This document shows positions 28,173-36,906 of a stretch of DNA of 64,000 nucleotides, in pieces. Source of the stretch: Rhodobacterales bacterium LSUCC0387. GTDB lineage: Bacteria > Pseudomonadota > Alphaproteobacteria > Rhodobacterales > Rhodobacteraceae. A program made the translations under genes and the position numbers. The notes beneath the pieces were generated by a model. The model saw only the letters and a program-made list of their open reading frames with translations, was not told the origin of the DNA and ran no database searches. The DNA lies in contig WVSR01000001.1 of the NCBI GenBank assembly GCA_015689775.1, positions 931,501 to 995,500 on the forward strand. The letters run 5' to 3'. Within the stretch, counting starts at the first letter, position 1. Each line of letters starts with the position of its first letter.

Positions 28173-29792
28173 TTAAACCATCAATTCCTTGATCGCCGAG
28201 AGCCGCACATCGGGGTAGTCGCGTTCGACACGATCAATGTCCCATTGTAGGCGCGTCAGATACACAGGGTCGCCATCATTATCGACCGCCATATGTTGTT
28301 TATTGGCGGTCGCAAATACATCGACTTTATCGCGGGCGCCATGCACCCAACGGGCCGATGTGAATTGGCTGGCTTCAAAGCGCACGGGCAGGCCGTATTC
28401 CAGCTCTATCCGACTGGCGAGAACCTCGAATTGCAGTGCGCCCACAACACCCACAATAAAACCTGAGCCAAGCTGTGGCTTAAAGATTTTTGCAGCCCCT
28501 TCTGCGGCGAATTGCATCAGGGCCTTTTCAAGGTGTTTTGCCTTCATCGGGTCGCCTGCGCGCGCCACTTGCAATAATTCAGGCGCGAAACTTGGGATCC
28601 CCTTAAAGCGCAGCGCTTCGCCTTCGGTCAGGGCATCCCCGATGCGCAACTGTCCATGATTGGGAATACCGATGATGTCGCCTGCCCATGCCTCTTCCGC
28701 CAATTCGCGGTCTGCGGCGAGGAAGAGCACAGGGTTGGATACGGCCATCGGTTTCTTTAAGCGCACATGATGCAGTTTCATGCCGCGCTCAAAATGTCCC
28801 GATGCCAAACGAATAAAGGCCACGCGATCGCGGTGTTTTGGATCCATATTGGCCTGAACTTTGAACACGAACCCTGTCACCTTGCCTTCTTCTGGCGCAA
28901 TTTCGCGCGGATCGGCTGTTTGCACCTGTGGCGCAGGGCCGAATTCGGCAATGCCCTCCATCAATTCACGCACCCCAAAGGAGTTTATGGCCGAGCCGAA
29001 CCAAATCGGTGTCATCGCCCCTGCAAGGAATATGGCGCGGTCAAAGGCGGGCAGCAATTCGCGCGCCATCTCGATTTCTTCGCGCAGCTTGGCAAGCTGT
29101 GCTTCGGGGATGTGATCCGCAAGTTTTGGGTCGTCTAGCCCACTCATTTTGACCGTTTCCGCAACGCGGTTGCGATCTGCGCGATCCATCAATTCAAGCC
29201 GATCATGGATCAGGTCGTAGCATCCCAAGAAATTGCGACCCATCCCAATGGGCCAACTGGCTGGGGCCACATCAATCGCAAGGTTCTCTTGGATTTCGTC
29301 GATGATTTCGAATGTGTCGCGGCTTTCGCGATCCATCTTGTTGCAGAAGGTGAGGATGGGCAAATCGCGCAAGCGGCAAACCTCGAAGAGTTTCTGGGTC
29401 TGGCTTTCCACGCCCTTGGCCCCATCAATGACCATGATGGCGGCATCCACTGCCGTGAGCGTGCGGTAGGTATCCTCTGAGAAATCGCTGTGGCCCGGGG
29501 TATCCACAAGGTTAAAGCGGAACTCGCGGTAATCAAAGGACATGGCCGAAGCCGAGACCGAGATGCCGCGATCCTGTTCCATTTTCATAAAGTCCGAGCG
29601 CGTGCGCCGTGCTTCTCCTTTGGCGCGCACTTGACCCGCCATTTGAATAGCGCCGCCATAGAGTAAGAATTTTTCGGTCAGCGTGGTCTTGCCCGCGTCT
29701 GGGTGGGAAATGATCGCAAAGGTGCGTCTGCGCCCGATTTCGGACGGCAGGGCAGGGCGATTGGCGAGGGGTGAAGGCGATATATCGGACAT
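28173..29792 (-). CDS. prfC: Peptide chain release factor 3
   Basis: RF3 is a GTPase that recycles RF1 and RF2 from the ribosome after termination. The 539 residues carry the GTPase motifs SHPDAGKTT (29-37), DTPGHSDFSEDTYR and NKMDRE, followed by EF-G-like domains II and III. The length matches the family. It is transcribed in the same direction as the helicase with a 139-bp gap. Confidence 0.96.
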   Translation of the reverse strand: MSDISPSPLANRPALPSEIGRRRTFAIISHPDAGKTTLTEKFLLYGGAIQMAGQVRAKGEARRTRSDFMKMEQDRGISVSASAMSFDYREFRFNLVDTPGHSDFSEDTYRTLTAVDAAIMVIDGAKGVESQTQKLFEVCRLRDLPILTFCNKMDRESRDTFEIIDEIQENLAIDVAPASWPIGMGRNFLGCYDLIHDRLELMDRADRNRVAETVKMSGLDDPKLADHIPEAQLAKLREEIEMARELLPAFDRAIFLAGAMTPIWFGSAINSFGVRELMEGIAEFGPAPQVQTADPREIAPEEGKVTGFVFKVQANMDPKHRDRVAFIRLASGHFERGMKLHHVRLKKPMAVSNPVLFLAADRELAEEAWAGDIIGIPNHGQLRIGDALTEGEALRFKGIPSFAPELLQVARAGDPMKAKHLEKALMQFAAEGAAKIFKPQLGSGFIVGVVGALQFEVLASRIELEYGLPVRFEASQFTSARWVHGARDKVDVFATANKQHMAVDNDGDPVYLTRLQWDIDRVERDYPDVRLSAIKELMV

Positions 29793-30146
29793 GAGGCGCG
29801 GTATATGGCGCGATGCGCCCTTTGGAAAGGGTGAGATCTTTGAGTATGCGGTGTTTATCGCCTGCTTCTACCTCGTCAAAGGTGCCAAGCGCAATGCTGT
29901 CATTGGCGCCGAGATCCACGCAAAACTGCGTGGCAGGATAAACATCGAATTTTAATTGCGCGGGTAAGATGGCTATTTCACCCTCCTTTTTCTCAATAGA
30001 AACGGGGCAGGGCGCGGTCAAGCGGCGCTTTTGGTGCAAGGTAAATCTGATGCAAGACTGGATTTGGCGGCAACAGGCACCTAACTTGCCCCCAGAGGCG
30101 CGCCTGCGCGCAGGGACACATAGTATAGAATGCGAGGGAGCAGATT
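29793..30146. other. 354-bp gap between divergent prfC and SDR genes
   Basis: No supported gene. A minus-strand frame (30039 downward) gives about 82 protein-like residues upstream of prfC and then runs on out of frame inside it. I recognise no family, and no ribosome site was evident. The prfC and SDR promoters must lie here, but no convincing -35/-10 pair was seen. Confidence 0.5.
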
Positions 30147-30926
30147 ATGGATTTGGGCATCAAGGGAAAGCGCGCATTGGTTTGTGCATCTTCCAAGGGC
30201 TTGGGGCGCGGGTGTGCCGAAGCCTTGGCTGAGGCAGGGGTTGATCTGGTGCTAAACGCCCGCGGGGCAGAGGCACTTGAGGCGACTGCCTGCCATATTC
30301 GCGACACCTATGGTGTTTCTGTCACCGAGATTGCCGCCGATATCACCGATGAGGTGGCGCGCGCCGATGTCATCGCGGGGGCGGGTGCGATTGATATTCT
30401 CGTGACCAATGCGGGCGGCCCCCCACCAGGTTTGTGGTCGGATTGGACGCGCGATGATTTCATCGAGGCGCTGGATGCCAATATGCTGACACCGATTGCG
30501 CTGATGAAACATTACATGCCGCAGATGATAGAAAAATCATGGGGTCGCGTGGTCAATATCACCTCGCAATCGGTCAAGGCACCGATCCCACAATTGGGCC
30601 TGTCCAATTCTGCACGCGCAGGCTTGACGGGCTATGTTGCAGGCACAGCGCGACAGGTGGCTGCCAAAGGGGTGATAATCAATAATCTCTTGCCCGGTAT
30701 TCACGCCACGGATCGCGCCGATGCGCTTGATAAGGGCGTGGCTGAGCGCGAGGGGATCAGTGTTGAAGAGGCGCGCACCCGCCGCTTTGGCACCCTGCCA
30801 GTTGGGCGCTATGGCACGGCGCAGGAATTTGGCGCCACCTGTGCGTTTTTATGCTCGCAACATGTGGGCTTTATGGTGGGGCAAAATGTGCTCTTGGATG
30901 GCGGTCAGAACGCGATCACCATTTAA
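30147..30926 (+). CDS. Atypical SDR-family protein (BKR-like, non-canonical active site)
   Basis: A 259-residue Rossmann-fold protein related to 3-oxoacyl-ACP reductases. The cofactor loop reads CASSKGLG (13-20), with alanine in place of the first glycine. Ser139 is kept, but the catalytic tyrosine and lysine positions are Ser152 and Arg156 (LSNSAR instead of YxxxK). This matches a known subgroup of SDR-like proteins with imperfect motifs. VTNAG and a normal C-terminus (GQNVLLDGGQ) are present. GAGGGAGC precedes the start. It may be a reductase with altered chemistry or a non-catalytic protein. Confidence 0.85.
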   Translation: MDLGIKGKRALVCASSKGLGRGCAEALAEAGVDLVLNARGAEALEATACHIRDTYGVSVTEIAADITDEVARADVIAGAGAIDILVTNAGGPPPGLWSDWTRDDFIEALDANMLTPIALMKHYMPQMIEKSWGRVVNITSQSVKAPIPQLGLSNSARAGLTGYVAGTARQVAAKGVIINNLLPGIHATDRADALDKGVAEREGISVEEARTRRFGTLPVGRYGTAQEFGATCAFLCSQHVGFMVGQNVLLDGGQNAITI

Positions 30927-31013
30927 CAGGCCGTAGCAATGCGGCGCTTGAAAGGGGAGCTTGTGCCTGATAGCTGACCAAGTTGAGTGTTTTTATCAGG
31001 ATGCAAGCGCCTA

Positions 31014-32117
31014 ATGAACCAAGCACCGCGCCAGAATTCCTCGCGGCTTGAGGTAAGTAACCTCTCTTGCGTCTTTGATGGGACGGAAGTGGTGCGGGGT
31101 ATATCCTTGTCGGTGGCGGCTGGGCAGGTGATGTGTTTGCTGGGTCCATCGGGATGCGGAAAATCCACCACATTGCGCGTCATCGCAGGGGTCGAGCGTC
31201 AAACGGGTGGGACGGTTGCGCTTGATGGTGTCACTGTCTCTGATGCAGGGCTGCATCTGCCACCAGAGGCGCGGTCGGTCGGTTTGATCTTTCAAGATTT
31301 TGCGCTTTTCCCGCATCTCAACGTGGCGCAAAATATCGCCTTTGGTCTAAAGGGGCGCGGCCCCGAAGTGGGCGCGCGGGTTGAGGAATTGCTCGCTCGT
31401 GTTGATCTCAAAGGACATGGTGACAAGGGCATCCACATGCTGTCGGGCGGCGAGCAGCAGCGTGTGGCCTTGGCCCGCGCGCTTGCACCGCGCCCAAAAG
31501 TGATGCTGATGGATGAACCCTTTTCGGGGCTGGATAATCGTCTGCGCGATGGCATCCGCGATGAGACATTGGAATTGCTGAAAGAAGAGGGCACAGCGGT
31601 GGTTCTTGTTACCCATGAGCCCGAAGAAGCGATGCGCATGGCCGATCAAATCGCGCTGATGCGCAATGGCCATATCGTGCAACAGGGCGCGCCCTATAAT
31701 ATTTACAACGCCCCCGTGGACAAAGCGGCGGCGGCGTTTTTCTCGGATGTGAACGTCATCTCTGGCCGTGTGGAAGGGGCGCTGACCGACACCGCCTTTG
31801 GGCAATTCTTGGCGCCGGGTTTTGCCGATGGCACGGCGGTTGAGATTGTCTTTCGTCCCCAACATGTGAAGATTGATTTTGATCGGGGTGGTCGTGGCCC
31901 AAACCCGACTGTCAGCGACGGTGTGCCAGCACGCGGCATGGTCGAGCGTGCGCGATTTATGGGCCATGAAAGCCTTGTTGAGTTTCGCATGGATTTCAAC
32001 TGCGAGGTGATCCGTGCTACGGTGCCGGGCGTATTTCTGCCCAAGAAAGGGATCGCGATGTGGTTGAGCCTACGCCGCGAGAAATGTTTTGTCTTTCCCG
32101 CGGCCAAAGCATCCTAA
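31014..32117 (+). CDS. ABC transporter ATP-binding protein (FbpC/PotA-like), orphan
   Basis: A 367-residue importer ATPase with Walker A GPSGCGKST (44-52), signature LSGGEQQRVALARAL, Walker B VMLMDEPF, switch histidine VLVTHEPEEA and a C-terminal TOBE-like regulatory region. This resembles ferric-iron (FbpC) and polyamine (PotA) ATPases. No permease or binding-protein gene is adjacent: an SDR lies upstream and tatA downstream. The start ATG 31014 is tentative because no strong ribosome site is seen. Confidence 0.88.
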   Translation: MNQAPRQNSSRLEVSNLSCVFDGTEVVRGISLSVAAGQVMCLLGPSGCGKSTTLRVIAGVERQTGGTVALDGVTVSDAGLHLPPEARSVGLIFQDFALFPHLNVAQNIAFGLKGRGPEVGARVEELLARVDLKGHGDKGIHMLSGGEQQRVALARALAPRPKVMLMDEPFSGLDNRLRDGIRDETLELLKEEGTAVVLVTHEPEEAMRMADQIALMRNGHIVQQGAPYNIYNAPVDKAAAAFFSDVNVISGRVEGALTDTAFGQFLAPGFADGTAVEIVFRPQHVKIDFDRGGRGPNPTVSDGVPARGMVERARFMGHESLVEFRMDFNCEVIRATVPGVFLPKKGIAMWLSLRREKCFVFPAAKAS

Positions 32118-32155
32118 ACGGGACTTCATTATACAATCGTGATCAGTTTCCCGGG

Positions 32156-32179
32156 TGCAGGGGCGTTTTGCCCCTTGCA
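32156..32179 (+). other. Hairpin between the ABC ATPase gene and tatA
   Basis: TGCA/GGGGC pairs with GCCCC/TTGCA with one bulged base around GTTTTG, in the 204-bp gap. No T tract follows, so it may be an RNA 3'-end hairpin rather than a classic terminator. No gene is seen in the gap. Confidence 0.4.
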
Positions 32180-32321
32180 GGCGGCGCAGGATTTGGCGAC
32201 ATTCCTTTGGTGGGCAAGCGGCATTGGCCTTTGGAGGCTATGGCGTTGAGGCCAAGATATAAACGCGGCTCGATTGATGTGCGGATTGTGTCATCAGTCG
32301 GCGCTGAAATGGGAGAGCGAA

Positions 32322-32543
32322 ATGTTCAATAATATTGGCCCTGCAGGGCTTTTGCTGATTGCGGTGGTCGTGCTGGTTCTATTCGGGCGCGGCAAAATCG
32401 CAGGCCTGATGGGCGAAGTGGGGAAAGGCATCACCGCTTTTAAGCGCGGCGTAAAAGACAGTACCGAAGAGCTTGAAAACAAAGCTGCCGATGGTGAGGG
32501 CGCGCGCGATGTCACCCCTGAAAATGAGCGTGACAAGGCCTAA
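32322..32543 (+). CDS. tatA: Sec-independent protein translocase subunit TatA
   Basis: TatA is the small pore-forming or membrane-thinning component of the twin-arginine pathway, which exports folded cofactor proteins. The 73 residues give one N-terminal membrane helix (about 5-22), the FGRGK hinge, an amphipathic helix with [11 protein letters not shown], and an acidic tail. ATG 32322 has GGGAGAG upstream; the frame is open further upstream, but that part is not TatA-like. Confidence 0.93.
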   Translation: MFNNIGPAGLLLIAVVVLVLFGRGKIAGLMGEVGKGITAFKRGVKDSTEELENKAADGEGARDVTPENERDKA

Positions 32544-32570
32544 TGATCGTCTATGGTCTTGCGGCGTTGT

Positions 32571-32595
32571 GCAGGGCGGTATCATGAAGCCCTGC
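32571..32595 (+). promoter_or_regulatory. Hairpin between tatA and tatB
   Basis: A perfect 7-bp inverted repeat, GCAGGGC and GCCCTGC with an 11-base loop, lies 27 bp after the tatA stop and 31 bp before tatB. No T tract is present. It could stabilise a tatA-containing mRNA end. Confidence 0.45.
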
Positions 32596-32626
32596 GCTAA
32601 TCGCAGTTTGTCACGAGAGGGACGCC

Positions 32627-33247
32627 ATGCCTGATATCGGGTGGATGGAATTGATGGTGATCGGCATTGTTGCCTTGATCGTTGTCGGACCAAAAGACTT
32701 GCCGGTCATGTTCCGCAAAGCGGGTCTGTTTGTGGGGCGCATCAAAGGCATGGCGCGAGAGTTTACCTCGGCGATGAATGATGCGGCCGATCAAACAGGC
32801 ATGCGAGAAATGAACCGCGAGATGAAAGCCCTGACCAATCCGCGTCAATACGGTCTGGATAAGGTAAAGCAATCTTTCAACGCCGATCTTGATCTGGATG
32901 CAGATCTCAATAGCGACAAGCCGCTGAAGACAGGCAATCAGGGCAAGCCTGCAGGCGCGCAAGGAAATCCGACCCAAGCCCCCGCAGCTGCCGTCAAGCG
33001 CAGTGAACCCGCAGAAGCGCCAGGCGAGGCGCCAGCGCCGGCAAAAGCCTCGCCTGCAAAAACAGCTGTGACCAAAGCAAAGGTGGCTCCAAAGGCCGCG
33101 CCGAAAAAGGCACCTGCGAAAAAAGCCGAACCCGCAAAAACGACACGAGCCAAGGCTTCACCTGCAAAGGCCAAGGCGACTGCTCCAAAAAAGGCCCGAC
33201 CGAAAGCGGCCTCTAAAACCCGCGCGAAAAAGGCGGATGAGGCATGA
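32627..33247 (+). CDS. tatB: Sec-independent protein translocase subunit TatB with long Ala/Lys/Pro tail
   Basis: TatB forms the twin-arginine signal receptor together with TatC. The N-terminal membrane helix and MPDIGWMELMVIGIVALIVV-type start, then GPKDLP and an amphipathic helix, are typical. After residue 110 the protein becomes a nearly pure Ala/Lys/Pro/Glu tail to residue 206, longer than the E. coli TatB tail and strongly basic. GAGAGGGACG precedes the ATG. It overlaps tatC by 4 bp. Confidence 0.93.
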   Translation: MPDIGWMELMVIGIVALIVVGPKDLPVMFRKAGLFVGRIKGMAREFTSAMNDAADQTGMREMNREMKALTNPRQYGLDKVKQSFNADLDLDADLNSDKPLKTGNQGKPAGAQGNPTQAPAAAVKRSEPAEAPGEAPAPAKASPAKTAVTKAKVAPKAAPKKAPAKKAEPAKTTRAKASPAKAKATAPKKARPKAASKTRAKKADEA

Positions 33248-34137
33248 GCGAAGACGAGATTGAAGATCGCTCCGCCCCGTTGATTGAACATCTGGCGGAA
33301 TTGCGCACGCGGTTGATCCGCTCGGTTTTAGCTTTTGTGGCAGGCATGGTGATCATGTTCATTGTGGCCGAACCCTTGCTTGAATTTATCTCGCAGCCTC
33401 TGGCCGATGTCTTACGCGCGCGGGGCGAAGATGCACGTTTGATCTTCACCGCCCCACAAGAGAAATTCTTTGTCTTGATCCGTATTTCGGTGATCGCGGG
33501 CTTTGCGATTTCTTTCCCTGTGATCGCGCATCAGCTTTGGCGCTTTGTGGCACCGGGTCTCTATAAGACCGAGAAAAATGCGTTTTTACCCTTCTTGATT
33601 GCTTCGCCGCTTTTGTTTCTCTTGGGGGCTGCTTTCGCGCATTTCATCGTCACGCCCTTGGCCATGAATTTCTTCATCGGGTTTTCCGATGCGATCCCTG
33701 CCTTGGCCAACTTGATTGCAGGTGAGGGGGAATTCCAACCCTCCGCGCCCTCACAAGAGCTGCAAACAGTCTTTCTCGGTTCGGTGCGCGAGTCGCTTGA
33801 TCTGGCGCTTAAGTTTATCTTTGCCTTCGGGCTGTGCTTTCAGCTGCCCGTGCTTTTGACCTTGATGGGTAAGGCGGGTTTAGTTTCAGCCGCAGGTCTG
33901 CGCGATGTGCGCAAATATGCGATTGTGGGCATTTTGGTCGTTGCGGCCTTAGTGACTCCGCCCGATGTTGTCACGCAGCTGATCCTGTTCACCGCCGTTT
34001 ATGGGCTATACGAGATCTCCATTTTCTTGGTCGCCATGGTTGAGAAAAAGCGCAAGGAGCGCCTAAAGGCCGAAGGCCTGTGGGATGAAGACGAGGTCGA
34101 TGAAGCGCCCGCAGAGGACGCGGCGAAGAAAGAGTAA
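33244..34137 (+). CDS. tatC: Sec-independent protein translocase subunit TatC
   Basis: TatC is the core receptor of the twin-arginine translocase. The 297 residues have six transmembrane helices. HLAELRTRLIRS near the N-terminus and the FxPE-like cytoplasmic loop region around APQEKFFVLIRIS are family landmarks. An acidic/basic C-terminal tail extends beyond the last helix. It is coupled to tatB by an ATGA overlap. Confidence 0.96.
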   Translation: MSEDEIEDRSAPLIEHLAELRTRLIRSVLAFVAGMVIMFIVAEPLLEFISQPLADVLRARGEDARLIFTAPQEKFFVLIRISVIAGFAISFPVIAHQLWRFVAPGLYKTEKNAFLPFLIASPLLFLLGAAFAHFIVTPLAMNFFIGFSDAIPALANLIAGEGEFQPSAPSQELQTVFLGSVRESLDLALKFIFAFGLCFQLPVLLTLMGKAGLVSAAGLRDVRKYAIVGILVVAALVTPPDVVTQLILFTAVYGLYEISIFLVAMVEKKRKERLKAEGLWDEDEVDEAPAEDAAKKE

Positions 34138-34146
34138 ACGGTAGTA

Positions 34147-34995
34147 ATGGCTATGGCGAAAAAGCAGCTTGCCCGAATTGCGGATGCATTAGAACGGATG
34201 GCCCCGCCCGCCGCGCAAACCCCTGATTGGGATGTGGCGGATGCCTTTGTGTGGCATGCAGATCCTGATCATTTGGAACCTGTCGCGCAGATTTCGCGCG
34301 TGGGTGTTGAAATGTTGGTGGGCGTGGATCGCGCGCGCGACACGCTTATGGCCAATACGCGCCAATTTGCGCGCGGCTATGCCGCCAATAACGCGCTCTT
34401 ATGGGGCGCGCGGGGTATGGGGAAATCCTCGTTGGTTAAGGCCGCACATGGGGCTGTGGTGGCCGAGGGTCTGCCGCTCAAATTGGTAGAAATGCAGCGC
34501 GAAGATTTGCCCACGATTGGAAGGCTTTTGACGCTGTTGCGCGCGGCCCCTGCACGCGTGATCTTGTTTTGTGATGATCTATCCTTCAGCCATGATGACC
34601 AGCATTATAAATCGCTCAAGGCGGTTTTGGATGGTGGTGTGCAAGGCCGCCCTGAAAATGTGATTTTCTATGCCACCTCTAACCGGCGTCACCTGATGCC
34701 GCGTGATATGATCGAGAATGAGCGCAGCGGTGCCATAAACCCATCTGAGGCGGTGGAGGAGAAGGTCTCGCTCTCGGATCGGTTTGGGCTGTGGCTTGGG
34801 TTCCATCCTTGCACGCAAGACGAATATTTCGAGATGATTGATTGCTATTGCCGTGCCTATGGCGTGGCTGTGCCCCAAGATCAGTTGCGTGCCGAGGCGA
34901 CTGAGTGGACTGCAACGCGCGGGGCGCGGTCAGGCCGCGTGGCATGGCAATTTTTCACTGATTTGGCCGGTCGACACGGCGTTGCGCTGAAATAA
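34147..34995 (+). CDS. DUF815-family AAA+ ATPase
   Basis: A 282-residue P-loop protein of the DUF815 group. Walker A is WGARGMGKSS and Walker B is VILFCDDLSF, followed by a sensor-like FYATSNRRHL and an arginine-bearing C-terminal lid. The cellular role of this family is not established to my knowledge. It starts 9 bp after tatC in the same direction, so it is probably co-transcribed. It abuts the convergent AEC transporter gene with no spacing. Confidence 0.85.
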   Translation: MAMAKKQLARIADALERMAPPAAQTPDWDVADAFVWHADPDHLEPVAQISRVGVEMLVGVDRARDTLMANTRQFARGYAANNALLWGARGMGKSSLVKAAHGAVVAEGLPLKLVEMQREDLPTIGRLLTLLRAAPARVILFCDDLSFSHDDQHYKSLKAVLDGGVQGRPENVIFYATSNRRHLMPRDMIENERSGAINPSEAVEEKVSLSDRFGLWLGFHPCTQDEYFEMIDCYCRAYGVAVPQDQLRAEATEWTATRGARSGRVAWQFFTDLAGRHGVALK

Positions 34996-35943
34996 CTATA
35001 GGCCGAAAACCCACTCTCCAAGGCTCAGCCACAATGGCATCGTTGCGAAGGAGAGCAGCGTTTGCACGGTGATCATTGCGGCCATAAGCGGCGCATCCCC
35101 CCCCATTTGTCGGGCCAATGTATAGGCGGCCACGCCTGTTGGCAGCGCGCCAAAGGTCAGCGCGATTTGTGCCTGTAGGGGCGGCACATCGAGGATCAAA
35201 GCCAACCCCATAATTGCGGCAGGAAACAAGCCAAGCTTTGCGATGGCTGCAAGAAATAATGGCCCCGCCTCTGCCGAGAGGCCGCGCAGTTTGAGGTTTG
35301 CCCCAACGCACAGCAACATAATGGGCAGGGCCGCTTGGCCCAGAATTTCGAGGCTGTCATGAAAAACTGGCACACGCGGCAACCCTGCAAGGTTCCATGC
35401 TAAGGCGGCGGCAATCGACAGGATCAAAGGGTTTTTCGCAAGATTTTTCAGCGTGGCGGTTATCTGGCCGCCAATCCCCGTGCCGCGCTCTTGTGGCAAC
35501 ATGAGGACAAGCGTGGTCACCACAGTGAGGTTGACCACAGGCACCAGAATGGCCGCGCCCAAAATCGCAAGCTCCAATCCCTCAGGCCCATAGAGAGCGC
35601 CTGCAACCGCAAGGGCGATGAACGTGTTGAACCGTCCCGCCCCTTGCACCAAAGAACTGCCTGCGGCGCGCCCATGGTGGCGCATTAAGCCTGCCCCGAT
35701 GAGCCCCGCAAGGATGCCCACGAAAAACCCCGCATAGAGCAATGCGGAAAAGCCACCCAAAGCAGCGGCGCCCAAATCGGCTGTAGAAATGCTATCAAAG
35801 AAGATAGCAGGCATCAGAACCAGATAGACCAGACGATCATTGAGGTTCCAAAACTCGGCCGAGGGCAGGCCCGCTCGGCGCAGGCCGTAGCCTGTGGCAA
35901 TCAGAACGAAAATTGGCGCAATGGCGAGGGGTATTGTGAACAT
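34996..35943 (-). CDS. AEC-family transporter (auxin efflux carrier-like permease)
   Basis: A 315-residue membrane protein with about ten transmembrane helices in two five-helix halves, matching the AEC (PF03547) family of bacterial permeases for organic acids such as malonate or malate. The N-terminal LIATGYGLRRAG and the C-terminal TGVAAYTLARQMGGD segments, with the unwound helices, fit the family. It begins 9 bp after the stop of the DMT transporter gene, suggesting an operon. The substrate is unknown. Confidence 0.85.
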   Translation of the reverse strand: MFTIPLAIAPIFVLIATGYGLRRAGLPSAEFWNLNDRLVYLVLMPAIFFDSISTADLGAAALGGFSALLYAGFFVGILAGLIGAGLMRHHGRAAGSSLVQGAGRFNTFIALAVAGALYGPEGLELAILGAAILVPVVNLTVVTTLVLMLPQERGTGIGGQITATLKNLAKNPLILSIAAALAWNLAGLPRVPVFHDSLEILGQAALPIMLLCVGANLKLRGLSAEAGPLFLAAIAKLGLFPAAIMGLALILDVPPLQAQIALTFGALPTGVAAYTLARQMGGDAPLMAAMITVQTLLSFATMPLWLSLGEWVFGL

Positions 35944-35952
35944 GGCGCTGTC

Positions 35953-36864
35953 TTACGCCTCTTGCAGGATAATGGCGAGCAGCGCGGCGAGGATCAGAAC
36001 CAATCCCATCACCTCTTTTTTGGTGCTGCGTTCTTTAAGCCAGAAGATGGAAAAGAGATAGGTAAAGACCAATTCCACTTGCCCGACCGCTTTCACCAAT
36101 GCCGCATTTTGTAGGCCAAAGGCCAAGAACCATCCAAGTGAACCCAAAAGTGAGGTGGCCCCCGTGGCAAGTCCAATGCGCCATTGATGCAGCACAGAAC
36201 CAATTTGTGCGCGCTCGCGCCAAGCGATCCAAAGGCCCAAACTGCTGGCTTGGATGGCGCAGGCCACCGCAAGGGCAAATCCAGATCGCAGCAGCGCATC
36301 CCCCGCTTCAAGGCTGAGGATCGCGCCGCGATAGGTCACGGCAGACACCCCGAAAAGCCCGCCAGAGGCCAGCCCGAAAAATGCGGCCTTGGTGGCAAAG
36401 CGTGCGAGAAGGGTTTGACCATCGCCCTTTTGCCCCCCGTCTGAGATCAAAATGACCCCGATCACCCCAACCACGATGGCGGCAAAAACCCATACTGATA
36501 CGCCTTCGCCTAAAACCACCAAACCGAGGCAGGCGGTCAGGATGGTTTCCGTCTTTTTCAGGGTTACGCCAATTGCGAAATTGCGAAACCCAAACAGCGC
36601 CACAACACAGGCAGTGGCCAGAATTTGGGCCAATGATCCAAGAACGATATAGGCCCAGAACTGGGGTTGGATCTGCGGCAAATCAAACCCGCGTATGCGG
36701 GCATATAGGATCACGCCACAGGCCACGATGGGCGCGCTGTAAAGAAACCGCGCCCAAGTGGCGCCTGCGGTCGACAGCGCGCTTTTGCGCAAGTGATGCT
36801 GCAACAGAAACCTGAGGTTCTGCATGAAGGCGGCAAAGATGGTGGCTGCGATCCAAATTGGCAT
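35953..36864 (-). CDS. EamA/DMT-family transporter
   Basis: A 303-residue drug/metabolite transporter with about ten transmembrane helices in two EamA repeats. Exporters of amino acids or metabolites are typical for the family, but the substrate is not predictable. Conserved features include the LKKTETILTACLGLVVLGE stretch at the end of the first repeat and QVELVFTYLFSIFWLKER in the second. It is the middle gene of a minus-strand run with the AEC transporter and the lipocalin. Confidence 0.85.
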   Translation of the reverse strand: MPIWIAATIFAAFMQNLRFLLQHHLRKSALSTAGATWARFLYSAPIVACGVILYARIRGFDLPQIQPQFWAYIVLGSLAQILATACVVALFGFRNFAIGVTLKKTETILTACLGLVVLGEGVSVWVFAAIVVGVIGVILISDGGQKGDGQTLLARFATKAAFFGLASGGLFGVSAVTYRGAILSLEAGDALLRSGFALAVACAIQASSLGLWIAWRERAQIGSVLHQWRIGLATGATSLLGSLGWFLAFGLQNAALVKAVGQVELVFTYLFSIFWLKERSTKKEVMGLVLILAALLAIILQEA

Positions 36865-36873
36865 GCGATCAGA

Positions 36874-36898
36874 TTGCGCCTTTCCTGTGAAAGGGCAA
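36874..36898 (-). other. Strong hairpin between lipocalin and DMT transporter genes
   Basis: TTGC, one bulged G, CCTTTC, CTGT loop, GAAAGG, GCAA gives about 10 bp of stem. It lies in the 42-bp gap. No T tract is present on the minus strand, so it may process or attenuate the message rather than terminate it. Confidence 0.4.
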
Positions 36899-36906
36899 GC
36901 GCGCAG

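Noticed and set aside
29793-30039. Protein-like minus-strand frame upstream of prfC
   Set aside because: About 82 residues look plausible, but the frame continues out of phase through prfC, no ribosome site was evident and no family was recognised; kept only as a note on the gap.
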